A stretch of 64,000 nucleotides of DNA from an uncultured Thiohalocapsa sp. (GTDB lineage Bacteria; Pseudomonadota; Gammaproteobacteria; Chromatiales; Chromatiaceae): NCBI RefSeq assembly GCF_913063425.1, contig NZ_CAJXYK010000008.1, positions 1 to 64,000 of the forward strand. Direction: 5' to 3'. The position numbers and the translations under genes were made by a program. The notes under the pieces are model-generated. The model saw only the letters and a program-made list of their open reading frames with translations, was not told where the DNA came from and made no database searches. Below, piece by piece: positions 33,790 through 43,159 of the stretch (positions within the stretch are counted from its first letter, which is position 1; the number at the start of each line of letters is the position of its first letter).

Positions 33790-33986
33790 GGAACCACGAG
33801 AGAAGACTGCGAGCGGACGTGACGGCAGGCCGTGCCGCCTGGCGGCAAGCCCTGGCTGCCACCGGGGGAATCATTGCAGATGCCGGGGATAAAGTCTAAC
33901 GCCCACCGGGCGGCGGGCGCGAGTGGGACGCCGCAGCTGCGGCGCGCGGGCGGGGGCTGCACCCTCGCCCGGCGCGGCGACGGCGC

Positions 33987-34940
33987 TCAGCGCAGGCGCG
34001 AACTCCAGTCCGGCTGCGGTGCCGGGGCTGCCGCCTGCGGCGGCTCAGCCGCGGGTGCGGCACTGCGCTCCGCACCGCGCATGTTGCCGAAGAACTTGAA
34101 GAAGTCCGAATCCGGCGCGAGCACCAGCGTGCTGTCGCCGTCGCCGAAGGACGCGCGGTAGGCGTTCAGGCTGCGGTAGAAGGCGTAGAACTCCGGGTCC
34201 GCCGTGTACGCGGTGGCGTAGATTTCCGCCGCCTTCGCATCGCCCTGGCCGCGGGTCTGCTCGGCCTCTTTATACGCATCCGCAAGGATGACGGTGCGCT
34301 GGCGGTCGGCGTCGGCACGGATGCGCTCGGCGGCTTCTGAGCCCTTGGCGCGCAGGTCCCGGGCAACGCGCTCGCGCTCGGCGCGCATGCGGTTGTACAC
34401 CGACTCACTGACCTCCGGCGGCAGATCGATCTTCTTGACCCGCACATCCACGACATCGACCCCGAGCTCCGTGGCCTGGGTGTCGATCTGTCTGGTGAGC
34501 TCGGCCATCAGCTCCAGCCGGTCCTCCGACACCACCTCCTGGATGGTGCGCTTACCGAACTCGTCACGCAGGCTGGTGTTGATCCGCTCCGAGAGCAGCC
34601 GCGCCGTGCGCGCCGAGTCGCCGCCGGTGGAGCGGAAGAACTGCGCGGCGTTGCTGATGCGCCACTTGGTGTAGGAGTCGACGATAACGTCCTTCTTCTC
34701 GATGGTCAGAAAGCGCTCCGGGCGCGAATCGAGTGTCTGAATGCGACCGTCAAAGGTGATGATGTTATTGAGCAGGGGCACCTTGAAGTGCAGCCCAGGC
34801 TCATAGTCGCTGCCGACGATCTCACCCAGGCGCAGCTTGATGGCCGTCTCGTACTCCTTGACGATGAAGGTGGAGGCGTAGATCAGCAGTGCCAGCAGCA
34901 CCAGGCCAGCCGGCAGAAAGATCTTTTTCATGTCATCCAT
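33987..34940 (-). CDS. hflC: FtsH protease modulator HflC
   Basis: HflC forms with HflK a large periplasmic cage around the FtsH protease. The 317-residue SPFH/stomatin protein has one N-terminal membrane helix (about 5-26), the band-7 domain (FIVKEYETAIKLRLGEI, GLHFKVPLLNNI) and a long charged coiled coil (RMRAERERVARDLRAKGSEA onward). The last 35 residues are Ala/Pro-rich. Its ATG overlaps the hflK stop by one base (TGATG). Confidence 0.95.
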   Translation of the reverse strand: MDDMKKIFLPAGLVLLALLIYASTFIVKEYETAIKLRLGEIVGSDYEPGLHFKVPLLNNIITFDGRIQTLDSRPERFLTIEKKDVIVDSYTKWRISNAAQFFRSTGGDSARTARLLSERINTSLRDEFGKRTIQEVVSEDRLELMAELTRQIDTQATELGVDVVDVRVKKIDLPPEVSESVYNRMRAERERVARDLRAKGSEAAERIRADADRQRTVILADAYKEAEQTRGQGDAKAAEIYATAYTADPEFYAFYRSLNAYRASFGDGDSTLVLAPDSDFFKFFGNMRGAERSAAPAAEPPQAAAPAPQPDWSSRLR

Positions 34941-36091
34941 CAGCGACTCCTCCGATCACGCGAGGTTGTGCGGCTGCGCGGGTCCGGTGCGCGCGTGCTT
35001 GCGGTGGTGGGCTGCGACAGGTCGCGGCGCGCGCCGTTGCTGTTGGCCTGGCTGCGCGGGGACTTGTTCATGAGCTGGTCCAGGGGCAGGTACATCAGGC
35101 TGTCGCCGCCCGGCACGTCCAGCACCACCGTGTTGTTGGCGCCGAGCACGTTCTCGATGGTCTCCAGGTACAGGCGCTCGCGGGTGACGTCCGGGGCCTT
35201 TTCGTATTCGGTGAGCACCGCGGAGAAGCGCGAGGTCTGGCCTTCCGCCTCGGCGATGACGCGGTCGCGATAGGCCTTGGCGTCGGCGATGGCGCGGGCG
35301 GCCTCGCCGCGTGCCTGGGGCAGAATCTCGTTGGCATAGGCCTCGGCCTGGTTCTCCAGGCGCTCCTTGTCCTCGCGCGCCTTGATGGCGTCGTCGAAGG
35401 CCTCCTTCACCGGCTCCGGCGGCTTCGCCGGCTGCATGTTGACCGAGGTCACCAGGAGCCCGGTCTTGTATTCATTCATCAGGTTCTGCACGCGCTCCTG
35501 GATGATGGCGGCGATGGCGCTGCGGCCCTCGGTGAGAATGAAGTCGAGCTTGCTGCCGCCGATGGTCTTGCGCACGACGGTTTCGGTGGCGTCGCGCAGG
35601 GTCTTCTCGGGCGTCTGGTCCTGGAACAGATAGTTGGCCGCGTCCTGGATGCGCGACTGCACCGTCAGCTCCACGTCCACGATGTTCTCATCCTTGGTCA
35701 GCATGGCCGCCTTGTGGCTGAAGGACGAGATCTCGTCCACGTTCACCAGCTGCACCGACTCGATGGGAAACGGAATGTGCCAGTGCGGGCCGGGCTCGGT
35801 GGTCTTGGCATAGGCACCGAAGCGCATCACCACGCCCCGCTCCGCGGGGTCGACGATGTAGATGCCGGTGAACAGCCAGACGATCAGCAGGACCGCGGCG
35901 ATGATGCCGATGGTGCGCTTGCTGATGTCGGCACCGCCGCCACCACCGCCACCGCCCTTGCCGCCCCCCAGGAAGCCACTGACGCGCTCCTGCAGCTTGC
36001 GTACGATCTCGTCGAGATCGGGCGGTCCGGAATTGTTGGGGCCGCTGCCCCAGGGGTCTTTGCCGCCGCCTCCGGGCTCGTTCCAAGCCAT
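34940..36091 (-). CDS. hflK: FtsH protease modulator HflK
   Basis: HflK is the partner of HflC. The 383-residue protein has a Gly-rich cytoplasmic N-terminus (GGGKGGGGGGGG near 42-53), a membrane helix (about 61-79), the SPFH domain (VDPAERGVVMRFGAY, WHIPFPIESVQLVNV) and a coiled coil (KAREDKERLENQAEAYANE). Its C-terminus is basic. GGAGA precedes the ATG by five bases. Confidence 0.95.
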   Translation of the reverse strand: MAWNEPGGGGKDPWGSGPNNSGPPDLDEIVRKLQERVSGFLGGGKGGGGGGGGADISKRTIGIIAAVLLIVWLFTGIYIVDPAERGVVMRFGAYAKTTEPGPHWHIPFPIESVQLVNVDEISSFSHKAAMLTKDENIVDVELTVQSRIQDAANYLFQDQTPEKTLRDATETVVRKTIGGSKLDFILTEGRSAIAAIIQERVQNLMNEYKTGLLVTSVNMQPAKPPEPVKEAFDDAIKAREDKERLENQAEAYANEILPQARGEAARAIADAKAYRDRVIAEAEGQTSRFSAVLTEYEKAPDVTRERLYLETIENVLGANNTVVLDVPGGDSLMYLPLDQLMNKSPRSQANSNGARRDLSQPTTASTRAPDPRSRTTSRDRRSR

Positions 36092-36397
36092 AGTGTCTCC
36101 GCAGATCGTCAGTTTGGGTGTTTCGGGTGCCGACCGCTGCGCTCGCCGCCGACCGTACTCACGAACGGGGCCAAGTGCCGGCCGGCGCAGATGATATCAA
36201 GACGCTGACTGACAGCGCCGGGTCGCATCGGCGGCCCCGGACCGCCGAGTGGCAGGTGCCGGCGCATCGCGCCGGCGGCAGACCTGTGGCGCCGGAACCC
36301 ACCCGCGCGCACTGCTGGTGGCTCCGGCCCGCCCGGGGGACGACCATCGCCGGTCGCAGTCGTCGGGCGCGCTCCCGGGGCCGGCTCTGCACGCCGG
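36092..36397. other. Gap between hflX and hflK
   Basis: These 306 bases separate two genes of the same strand (hflX upstream, hflK downstream). I see no gene, no clear terminator and no convincing promoter; an hflKC promoter may lie here. Confidence 0.3.
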
Positions 36398-37756
36398 TCA
36401 GCGCGCGCTCGCCGGCTCCCGGTCGGCCGCGGCAACGTCCCGGGGCATACCGGGTGCGGCGATGGCGCAGATGCGGCGACTCAGCGCATCCTGGCCCTGC
36501 TCCACTCGCTGCCAGCGCGCCTGTGGCATGCTCACCTGCATGTCCCAGCCGCCGAGCTCCGTGGGGCTGTCCTGCTCCACGCTCGTATGGCGGAACAGCC
36601 AGGCCCGCAGCGCGCCGTCCTGTGGCCCCAGCAGCAGGCGCTGGTGGACCGTGGCGGTGGCAAGCCGCTCGGCGATGGCGTCCAGCAGCAGGTCAACGCC
36701 TGCTCCTGAGACAGCGGACAGCCAGACCCGTTCAACCCGGCCGTCGGCATCCCGCTCCACCCGCGGCGTCGGATCGACGCCGGTCTCTTCCAAGGCGTCG
36801 ATCTTGTTGTAGACCATGATGCGCGGCACCGCGTCGGCGCCGATCTCCGCCAGCACCGTCTCCACGTCCTGGATGTGCCGGGCGCGCTCCAGCGGGTGTG
36901 CGTCCACCACGTGCAGCAGCAGGTCCGCGGAGCGCGTCTCCTCCAGCGTCGCCCGGAAGGCCGCCACCAGCTCATGCGGCAGCTCGCTGATGAAGCCGAC
37001 GGTGTCCGCCAGCACCGCCTCCTGCCCGCCCGGCAGCGGCAGCCGCCGCAGGGTCGGGTCGAGGGTGGCGAACAGCTGGTCCGCCTGCAGCACCCCGGCC
37101 GCCGTGAGCCGGTTGAAGAGCGTGGACTTGCCGACGTTGGTGTAGCCCACCAGGGCCACCGCCGGCACTTCGCGGCGCTCACGGGCACGGCGACCCTGGC
37201 TGCGCTGCACCTCGATGCGGGCCAGGCGCTCGCGCAGCAGCGCGATGCGCTTGCCGAGCAGGCGCCGGTCGGTCTCCAGCTGGGTCTCGCCCGGGCCGCG
37301 CAGGCCGATGCCGCCCTTCTGGCGCTCCAGGTGGGTCCAGCCCCGCACCAGGCGGGTGGACAGATGGCGCAGCTGCGCCAGCTCCACCTGGAGCTTGCCC
37401 TCGAAGGAGCGGGCGCGCTGGGCGAAGATGTCGAGGATCAGGCCGCTGCGGTCCACCACCCGGCATTCCAGCAGGCGCTCAAGGTTGCGCTCCTGCGCCG
37501 GGCTCAGCGCATGGTCCACGATGACCAGCTCCGCCTCTGCGGCGGCCACCAGCGCCTTCAGCTCTTCGGCCTTGCCGGTGCCGATGAAGTATTTCGGGTC
37601 CGGCGCAGCGCGGCTGCCGCCGATGAATCCGACGACGACGGCGCCGGCGGCGACGGCGAGCTGCTCCAGCTCCTCGCGGGCATCGGCGGCAAGGTCGCCG
37701 CCGACGGCGAGCTGCACCAGCACCGCCCGCTCACCGGAGGTGGGGCGCTCAAACAT
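36398..37756 (-). CDS. hflX: Ribosome-associated GTPase HflX
   Basis: HflX binds 50S subunits and splits stalled ribosomes under stress. The 452-residue protein has the N-terminal HflX domain (KYFIGTGKAEEL, HALSPAQERNLE), a basic helical region (GGIGLRGPGETQLETDRR), then the G domain: GYTNVGKSTLFNRL, DTVGFI and NKID. A C-terminal domain follows. It starts 12 bases after hfq. Confidence 0.96.
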   Translation of the reverse strand: MFERPTSGERAVLVQLAVGGDLAADAREELEQLAVAAGAVVVGFIGGSRAAPDPKYFIGTGKAEELKALVAAAEAELVIVDHALSPAQERNLERLLECRVVDRSGLILDIFAQRARSFEGKLQVELAQLRHLSTRLVRGWTHLERQKGGIGLRGPGETQLETDRRLLGKRIALLRERLARIEVQRSQGRRARERREVPAVALVGYTNVGKSTLFNRLTAAGVLQADQLFATLDPTLRRLPLPGGQEAVLADTVGFISELPHELVAAFRATLEETRSADLLLHVVDAHPLERARHIQDVETVLAEIGADAVPRIMVYNKIDALEETGVDPTPRVERDADGRVERVWLSAVSGAGVDLLLDAIAERLATATVHQRLLLGPQDGALRAWLFRHTSVEQDSPTELGGWDMQVSMPQARWQRVEQGQDALSRRICAIAAPGMPRDVAAADREPASAR

Positions 37757-37768
37757 GGTGGGTCAGGC

Positions 37769-38020
37769 TCAGTTGTTGCCCTCCTCGGCCTCGGCATCCT
37801 GGGCCGGCGGCAGCTTGACGTTGCGCGCGGGCACCACCGTGGAGATGGCGTGCTTGTAGATCATCTGGCTGACGTTGTTCTTCAGCAGCACGACGAACTG
37901 GTCGAAAGACTCGATTTGGCCCTGGAGCTTGATGCCGTTCACCAGGAAGATCGAGACCGGGATCCGCTCCTTGCGCAACGCGTTCAGAAAGGGATCTTGC
38001 AGGCTTTGGCCCTTGGACAT
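37769..38020 (-). CDS. hfq: RNA chaperone Hfq
   Basis: Hfq is a hexameric Sm-like protein that pairs small RNAs with messengers. The 83-residue product has [25 protein letters not shown], the Sm2 motif YKHAIST and a short acidic tail. GGAG lies nine bases before the ATG. It precedes hflX in the standard miaA-hfq-hflX order. Confidence 0.97.
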   Translation of the reverse strand: MSKGQSLQDPFLNALRKERIPVSIFLVNGIKLQGQIESFDQFVVLLKNNVSQMIYKHAISTVVPARNVKLPPAQDAEAEEGNN

Positions 38021-38043
38021 TGTTGTGTCTCCATATTGTCTTG

Positions 38044-38070
38044 CACCGGTCGGTTGTTCCGCAGCCGGTG
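38044..38070 (-). promoter_or_regulatory. Stem-loop in the hfq leader
   Basis: CACCGG (38044-38049) and CCGGTG (38065-38070) form a stem with a 15-base loop in the segment between miaA and hfq, ending about 24 bases before the hfq start. An internal TCGG/CCGC pairing may extend it. Hfq messengers are autoregulated in the leader in E. coli; whether this stem serves that is inference. Confidence 0.35.
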
Positions 38071-38226
38071 TGAGGGACGTTTGTGGGGCGCATCAAAAAC
38101 TGGAAAATAGCATATCCGCCTGGGTCGGGGCGCTGGAAAAACGCCGCCCGCGGGGTCGCATCCGCCGTCTATTGACGCCGATGCGCGCCGCGCCTGCGGG
38201 CCGTGGCTTGCGCGCTGCCGCATCGC

Positions 38227-39249
38227 TCAGGATGCCGCGCCCAGCCCGTGCCGCACCAGCCCGCGCCGCACCAGCCCGAGCGCCTGCTCAAGCGGCGCGG
38301 CGTCGTCCCACAGCCACTGGCAGTCGGGCTCGCTGCGCAGCCAGGTGTACTGCCGCTTGGCGAGCTGACGGGTGGCGGCGAGCGCGCGCCGGCGCATCTC
38401 CCGGGCATCGCAATCGCCGGCGAGATGTGCCCAGGCCTGACGGTAGCCCACGGCGCGCATGGACGGCAGCTCCGGTGCAAGATCGCCGCGGCGCATCAGC
38501 CCCCGAACCTCGTCGAGGAAGCCCGCCGCCAGCATCGCATCGAAGCGCGTTTCGATGCGCCGGTGCAGCACTGAGCGCTCGCGGGGCGAGCGCACGAGCT
38601 TGAGGGCCGGTACCCCGAGCCCCTGCCCCGCCGCCTGCCACAGCGCGCTCATGGGCCGGCCGCTTGCCAGATACACTTCCAGCGCACGCTGCACCCGCTG
38701 CGGGTCGTTGGGATGGATGCGCGCGGCGGACACCGGGTCCACGTCCGCGAGCCAGCGGTGCATGCCCGCGATGCCGCGCGCCGCGGTCTCCGCTTCCAGC
38801 CGTGCCCGCAGCGCCGCATCCGCCTGCGGCAGCGGCGAGAGGCCCCGCAGCAGCGCCCGGAAATAGAGCATGGTGCCCCCCACCAACAGGGGCAGCGCGC
38901 CCCGGGCGCGGATCTCGGCGATGGCAGCCAGCGCATCCGCCCGGAAGCGCGCAGCGGAATACGCCTCCGCAGGGTCGCAGATGTCCACCAGGCGGTGCGG
39001 ATACTGCGCCCGCAGTGCCGGCGACGGCTTTGCGGTGCCGATGTCCATGCCCCGATAAACCAGCGCCGAGTCGACGCTCAGGATTTCGCATGCCTGCTGC
39101 GGCGCCAGCGCATCCACCAGCGCGACGGCGAGGTCCGTCTTGCCGGCTGCGGTGGGCCCCATGATCAGCACCACCGGTGGGCCGTTCTCCGGGCTGCCGG
39201 TGAGTCCGTGTGCCGGCGGCCCGGCGGCACCCTGGATGTCGCCGGACAT
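38227..39249 (-). CDS. miaA: tRNA dimethylallyltransferase
   Basis: MiaA adds a dimethylallyl group to A37 of tRNAs reading codons that begin with U. The 340-residue protein has the P-loop [34 protein letters not shown] and [12 protein letters not shown], and [14 protein letters not shown]. The ATG directly follows the mutL stop (TGAATG), so the genes are coupled. An N-terminal extension of about 25 residues precedes the P-loop. Confidence 0.96.
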   Translation of the reverse strand: MSGDIQGAAGPPAHGLTGSPENGPPVVLIMGPTAAGKTDLAVALVDALAPQQACEILSVDSALVYRGMDIGTAKPSPALRAQYPHRLVDICDPAEAYSAARFRADALAAIAEIRARGALPLLVGGTMLYFRALLRGLSPLPQADAALRARLEAETAARGIAGMHRWLADVDPVSAARIHPNDPQRVQRALEVYLASGRPMSALWQAAGQGLGVPALKLVRSPRERSVLHRRIETRFDAMLAAGFLDEVRGLMRRGDLAPELPSMRAVGYRQAWAHLAGDCDAREMRRRALAATRQLAKRQYTWLRSEPDCQWLWDDAAPLEQALGLVRRGLVRHGLGAAS

Positions 39250-41139
39250 TCAGCGCCCGCGCAGGAAGAGCGCGTCCAGCTCCCGCTGGGTGAGGCGCGT
39301 CCAGGTGGGGCGGCCGTGGTTGCATTGATCGGCACGCTCGGTGCGCTCCATGTCGCGCAGCAGGGCGTTCATCTCCGCCAGGGTCAGGGGGCGATTGGCG
39401 CGCACGGCGCCATGGCAGGCCATGGTGGCGAGCAGACCGTCCACGGCGGCCTCGATGCGATCACTGCTGCCATGGGTGCCAAGGTCCGCGAGCACATCCC
39501 GCAGCAGTTGCTCCGCATCCGCCGCCGCGAGCAGGGCCGGCAGCTCCCGCACCACCAGCTGCGTCTCGCCGAGCCGGCCCACCACCAGCCCGAGCCGCTG
39601 AAGGAGCGATGCCTGCGCCTCGGCGAGGTCCGCCTCGGCACGGCTCACATGCACGCTCACGGGCATCAGCAAGGGCTGGCGCACCAGCGCCTGGGCATGC
39701 ACCGCCTGCTTCAGGCGCTCATAGCCGATGCGCTCGTGCGCCGCATGCATGTCCACGATGATGAGCCCATCCGCGGTCTCGGCGAGCACGTAGATGCCGT
39801 TCAGCTGGCCGATGGCGAAGCCGAGCGGCGGTGTCTCAGCGGACTGCTCCGGCGCGGCAGCCTGCGTGGGCGCCGGGTATTCCGCGCTCGGCGCAGGCTG
39901 CTGAAAGACGAGCCCGGCCGCGGCCTGGGCCGGATACACACGCCCGCTCCCGCCCCAGCCACCGGCCCAACCGCCGGCATAACTGCTGCGGGTCTCCGCC
40001 ACGCCGAGCGGGAGCGACCGGGGCGCTGCGTCGCGGCCAGCAGGGGCGTCCGCGCCGGCGCACTGCGCGTCGGCGTCAGCCGCCCTAAGCGCCGCAGGCG
40101 TGTCGGGCGTCGCCGCAGGCGTGTCCTGCCCCGTCCCCTGCTGCCCGCCGGCGAGCCGCCGGTGCAGCGCGCGGAAAATGAAGTCGTGCACCTGGCGGGA
40201 CTCGCGGAAGCGGACCTCGTGCTTGGCGGGGTGCACGTTCACGTCCACCTGCCGCGGCGCCAGCTCCAGGAACAGCAGAAAGGCCGGATGGCGGCTGTGG
40301 TGCAGCACGTCGCGGTAGGCCTGGCGCACGGCGTGGGTGACCAGCTTGTCCCGCACCAGCCGGCCGTTGACATAGAAGAACTGCATGTCCCCCTGACTGC
40401 GGGCGAAGGCCGGGCTCGCCACCAGGCCATGCAGCCTGAGCCCCACTGCGGACTCGTCCAGTGCGAGGGCGTGGGTCAGAAAATCCTCGCCGAGCAGCCG
40501 CCGCAGCCGATCGGCGGCCAGCGGCTCGTCCGCCGCGGGCAGCTCCAGGGACACGCGGCCGTTGTGCGTGAGGCGCAGCGCCAGATCACTCTGTGCGAGC
40601 GCGAAGCGGGTCAGCAGCTGATCGATGTGACCGAGCTCCGTGCGCTCGGTGCGCAGGAACTTGCGCCGCGCCGGCACGTTGTAGAAGAGATCCCGCACCT
40701 CGACGCTGGTGCCGGCGACCTGGGCCGCCGGCTGCGGCGGGTCCATATGGTCGCTGCCGTCGCAGGCGAGGCGCCAGCCGTGGGGCTCGCCGTTGCGGCG
40801 GGAGGTGATGGCAAAGCGCGAGACGGAGGCGATGCTCGGCAGCGCCTCACCGCGAAAACCGAGGGTGGCGACGCCTTCGAGGTCTTCGAGGCTCGCGATC
40901 TTGCTGGTGGCATGGCGGGCCAGGGCCAGTGGCAGGTCATCCCGGCCGAGCCCGCCGCCGTCATCGGTGACGCGGATGAGCTTGATGCCGCCCTGCTCCA
41001 GATCGACGCCGAGGCAGCGGGCGCCGGCGTCCAGGCTGTTCTCCACCAGCTCCTTGACCACGGAGGCCGGGCGCTCAATGACCTCGCCGGCGGCGATCTG
41101 GTTGACGAGCTGCGCAGGGAGGGGGCGGATGGCTGCCAT
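39250..41139 (-). CDS. mutL: DNA mismatch repair protein MutL
   Basis: MutL links mismatch recognition by MutS to strand incision. The 629-residue protein has the GHKL ATPase: [36 protein letters not shown] and [12 protein letters not shown] Pro/Ala-rich linker (about 335-430) joins the C-terminal dimerisation domain. That domain contains [12 protein letters not shown] at the position of the endonuclease motif DQHA(x)2E(x)4E, with Gln replaced by Met. The end has [13 protein letters not shown] and QCNHGRPTW. The start is the ATG of MAAIRPLP, where family homology begins; no ribosome site is evident. Confidence 0.95.
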   Translation of the reverse strand: MAAIRPLPAQLVNQIAAGEVIERPASVVKELVENSLDAGARCLGVDLEQGGIKLIRVTDDGGGLGRDDLPLALARHATSKIASLEDLEGVATLGFRGEALPSIASVSRFAITSRRNGEPHGWRLACDGSDHMDPPQPAAQVAGTSVEVRDLFYNVPARRKFLRTERTELGHIDQLLTRFALAQSDLALRLTHNGRVSLELPAADEPLAADRLRRLLGEDFLTHALALDESAVGLRLHGLVASPAFARSQGDMQFFYVNGRLVRDKLVTHAVRQAYRDVLHHSRHPAFLLFLELAPRQVDVNVHPAKHEVRFRESRQVHDFIFRALHRRLAGGQQGTGQDTPAATPDTPAALRAADADAQCAGADAPAGRDAAPRSLPLGVAETRSSYAGGWAGGWGGSGRVYPAQAAAGLVFQQPAPSAEYPAPTQAAAPEQSAETPPLGFAIGQLNGIYVLAETADGLIIVDMHAAHERIGYERLKQAVHAQALVRQPLLMPVSVHVSRAEADLAEAQASLLQRLGLVVGRLGETQLVVRELPALLAAADAEQLLRDVLADLGTHGSSDRIEAAVDGLLATMACHGAVRANRPLTLAEMNALLRDMERTERADQCNHGRPTWTRLTQRELDALFLRGR

Positions 41140-41228
41140 CGCGCAGATGGAACCAGATGCCCGCGCTGCCCGCAAGCCGCGGGCCGGTGGGCGGTACGTG
41201 CAGAGCAGCGCGGAGCCGTGGAGCGGGG

Positions 41229-42842
41229 TCAGCCGTCCGGCGGCGACGGCTGCGCACCGCCCTGCGCCGAAACCGGCTTGGAGTCTTGGGAGATCACCGC
41301 AGGCCCCGGCGCCGCAGCCGGCCGCCCGGCGATGCCGGGCAGGCGCGGCGCCTCTGCGAGCCGCACGCCGGAGAGGTCCAGGTCGTAGCGCCGGGCCACC
41401 TCGGCGAAGGTTGCCCCGCCCGCGGCGGGGAGTGCGCCCACCTCGTCGCGGCCCGGGATGTCGTCGCGCGCGAAGCGGGTGCCGGGCGGCGGATAGTCCT
41501 CGAAGTAATCGACGATGCCCTCCACCAGGTAGTCGGCGAGCTTGTCCTGATAGCTCCTGCTGCGCAGGCGCTTCTCTTCGTCGGGATTCGAAATGAACGC
41601 CGTCTCCACCAGCATGGAGGGGATGTCCGGTGACTTCAGCACCGCAAAGCCCGCCTTCTGGATGTGCGTCTGGTGGACATCGCCCAGCGCGCGCAGCTTG
41701 GACAGCACCCGCTCGGCGGCAATGCTGCTGTGCTCCAGGGTCGCATTCTGCGTCATGTCCAGCAGCACGCCCGCCAGCACATCGTTCTGCTCCGCCAGGC
41801 TGACGCCGCCGATGAGGTCCGCCCGGTTCTCCCGCTCCGCAAGCCATTTGGCCGCCTCGCTGGTGGCGCCGCCGTTGGAGAGGGTGTAGACGGAAGAGCC
41901 GCGCACGCGCCGATCTGTGAAGGCATCCGCATGGATGGACACGAACAGGTCGGCCTGGTGCTTGCGGGCCTTGGCAATGCGCTGGCGCAGCGCGATGTAA
42001 TAGTCGCCGTCGCGGATCAGTACCGCCCGCATGCCCCGTTGGCGGTCGATACGGTGCGCTAGCTTGCGGGAAATGGCCAGCGTCACGTCTTTCTCCCGCG
42101 TGCCGGCCGGCCCGATGGCGCCCGGGTCCTCGCCGCCGTGGCCGGCGTCAACGGCCACGATCACGTCGCGATGGCGCACCCCCTTGGGCTGCACCGAGAG
42201 GTGCTGCGGTGCCACCGAGGGCGCGGTCCGGCTCGCCACCTGGGCACGCCCCGGCCGCGAGCGGGCCGCGACATCGATGACCAGCCGATGCCCGTAGGTG
42301 CCGTTGGGCTCCAGCCGGAAGCTCTTGGCCTTCACGGGCTGCTTCAGGTCCAGCACCACCCGCAGGTCGTCGCCCTGGCGCACGCCGCTGCGCAGCCCCG
42401 CCACCAGGGCGTCGTCGGCCGCCGCCGTCGGCAGCTCGCCGGACAGGCGCGCGTCGCTGATGTCCACCACCAGCCGGTGGGGGTCGTCCAGGGAAAAGAT
42501 GCGGTGGCTGACGGGCTCGGCGGTGTCGAGCACGATGCGCGTGTGGTCCGGTGCATTCCAGATCCGCGCGCCCTGTACCTTCACCTGGCCCGCGGCTGCG
42601 GGCTGCGCCAGTGCGACCAGCAGCAGCGCCGCCACGACGACCAGGCGGCTGCCGGCCCACCGGCGGCTGCCGGTCGCAGCGCTGCTGGAGACCGCGCTGA
42701 GGGGCGTGCTGGGGGCCGTGCCGGACCCGGTGCTGGACCCGCTGCTGGGGGCGCTGCTGGGGGTGGTCCTGGGATCTGCGTTGGGCGCGTGCGTCTCCAT
42801 GGGACGGCGTGTACGGATGGGGGTTTCAAGTGCGCTTGCCAT
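41229..42842 (-). CDS. amiB: N-acetylmuramoyl-L-alanine amidase (AmiB type, AMIN plus Amidase_3)
   Basis: The amidase cuts peptide stems from glycan strands during cell separation. The protein of about 537 residues has a long Ser/Thr/Pro/Gly-rich N-terminus (about 15-60), then SRRWAG and a hydrophobic signal ([17 protein letters not shown]). The AMIN domain follows ([18 protein letters not shown]), then the Amidase_3 domain with zinc ligands in [14 protein letters not shown] (His, Glu) and SIHADAF, and catalytic Glu in [11 protein letters not shown]-terminal remnant resembles LysM. ATG 42842 is used; ATG 42800 (METHAP) is possible. The twin arginine before the signal core leaves Tat export open. 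Confidence 0.92.
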   Translation of the reverse strand: MASALETPIRTRRPMETHAPNADPRTTPSSAPSSGSSTGSGTAPSTPLSAVSSSAATGSRRWAGSRLVVVAALLLVALAQPAAAGQVKVQGARIWNAPDHTRIVLDTAEPVSHRIFSLDDPHRLVVDISDARLSGELPTAAADDALVAGLRSGVRQGDDLRVVLDLKQPVKAKSFRLEPNGTYGHRLVIDVAARSRPGRAQVASRTAPSVAPQHLSVQPKGVRHRDVIVAVDAGHGGEDPGAIGPAGTREKDVTLAISRKLAHRIDRQRGMRAVLIRDGDYYIALRQRIAKARKHQADLFVSIHADAFTDRRVRGSSVYTLSNGGATSEAAKWLAERENRADLIGGVSLAEQNDVLAGVLLDMTQNATLEHSSIAAERVLSKLRALGDVHQTHIQKAGFAVLKSPDIPSMLVETAFISNPDEEKRLRSRSYQDKLADYLVEGIVDYFEDYPPPGTRFARDDIPGRDEVGALPAAGGATFAEVARRYDLDLSGVRLAEAPRLPGIAGRPAAAPGPAVISQDSKPVSAQGGAQPSPPDG

Positions 42843-43159
42843 GTCTGAGCCCCTGCCCCGAGTCTTTCGGTGGACGGGAAACGTTGCTTGGAGGATAGCA
42901 TCCGGCGCGAACAGATTCCAAGCACACACCGGTCGTTGCAGCGTATTCTTCACGCGGATTGAGCGCTTCGGTTGCGTGCATCAGACAGTTGTCGCAGGTG
43001 CACGCGGCAGCGACCCCGCAGCCCCGCGGCGCGCGCCCGGCCCCTGGGCATCGGCGGCCGCGCTCAGCCCAGCGCCCAGCCCAACGCTGGGCCCAACGCT
43101 GGGCCCAACGCCGGACCCAACGCTCGGACAGGGGCGACGACAGGCGCGACGACCGGCAC
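42843..43159. other. Gap between nnr and amiB, with a tandem repeat but no tsaE
   Basis: In related genomes tsaE lies between nnr and amiB. These 317 bases are too short for it and no TsaE motif is seen in any frame. The gap contains a five-unit 12-bp tandem repeat (43067-43126). The amiB promoter should be here but I cannot point to it. Confidence 0.6.
43067..43126. repeat. Five-unit 12-bp tandem repeat
   Basis: Units read GCCCAGCGCCCA, GCCCAACGCTGG (twice), GCCCAACGCCGG and ACCCAACGCTCG. The central CCCAACGCTGGG is itself partly palindromic (CCCA/TGGG), so single strands can fold. It lies 34 bases past the nnr stop. Confidence 0.8.
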
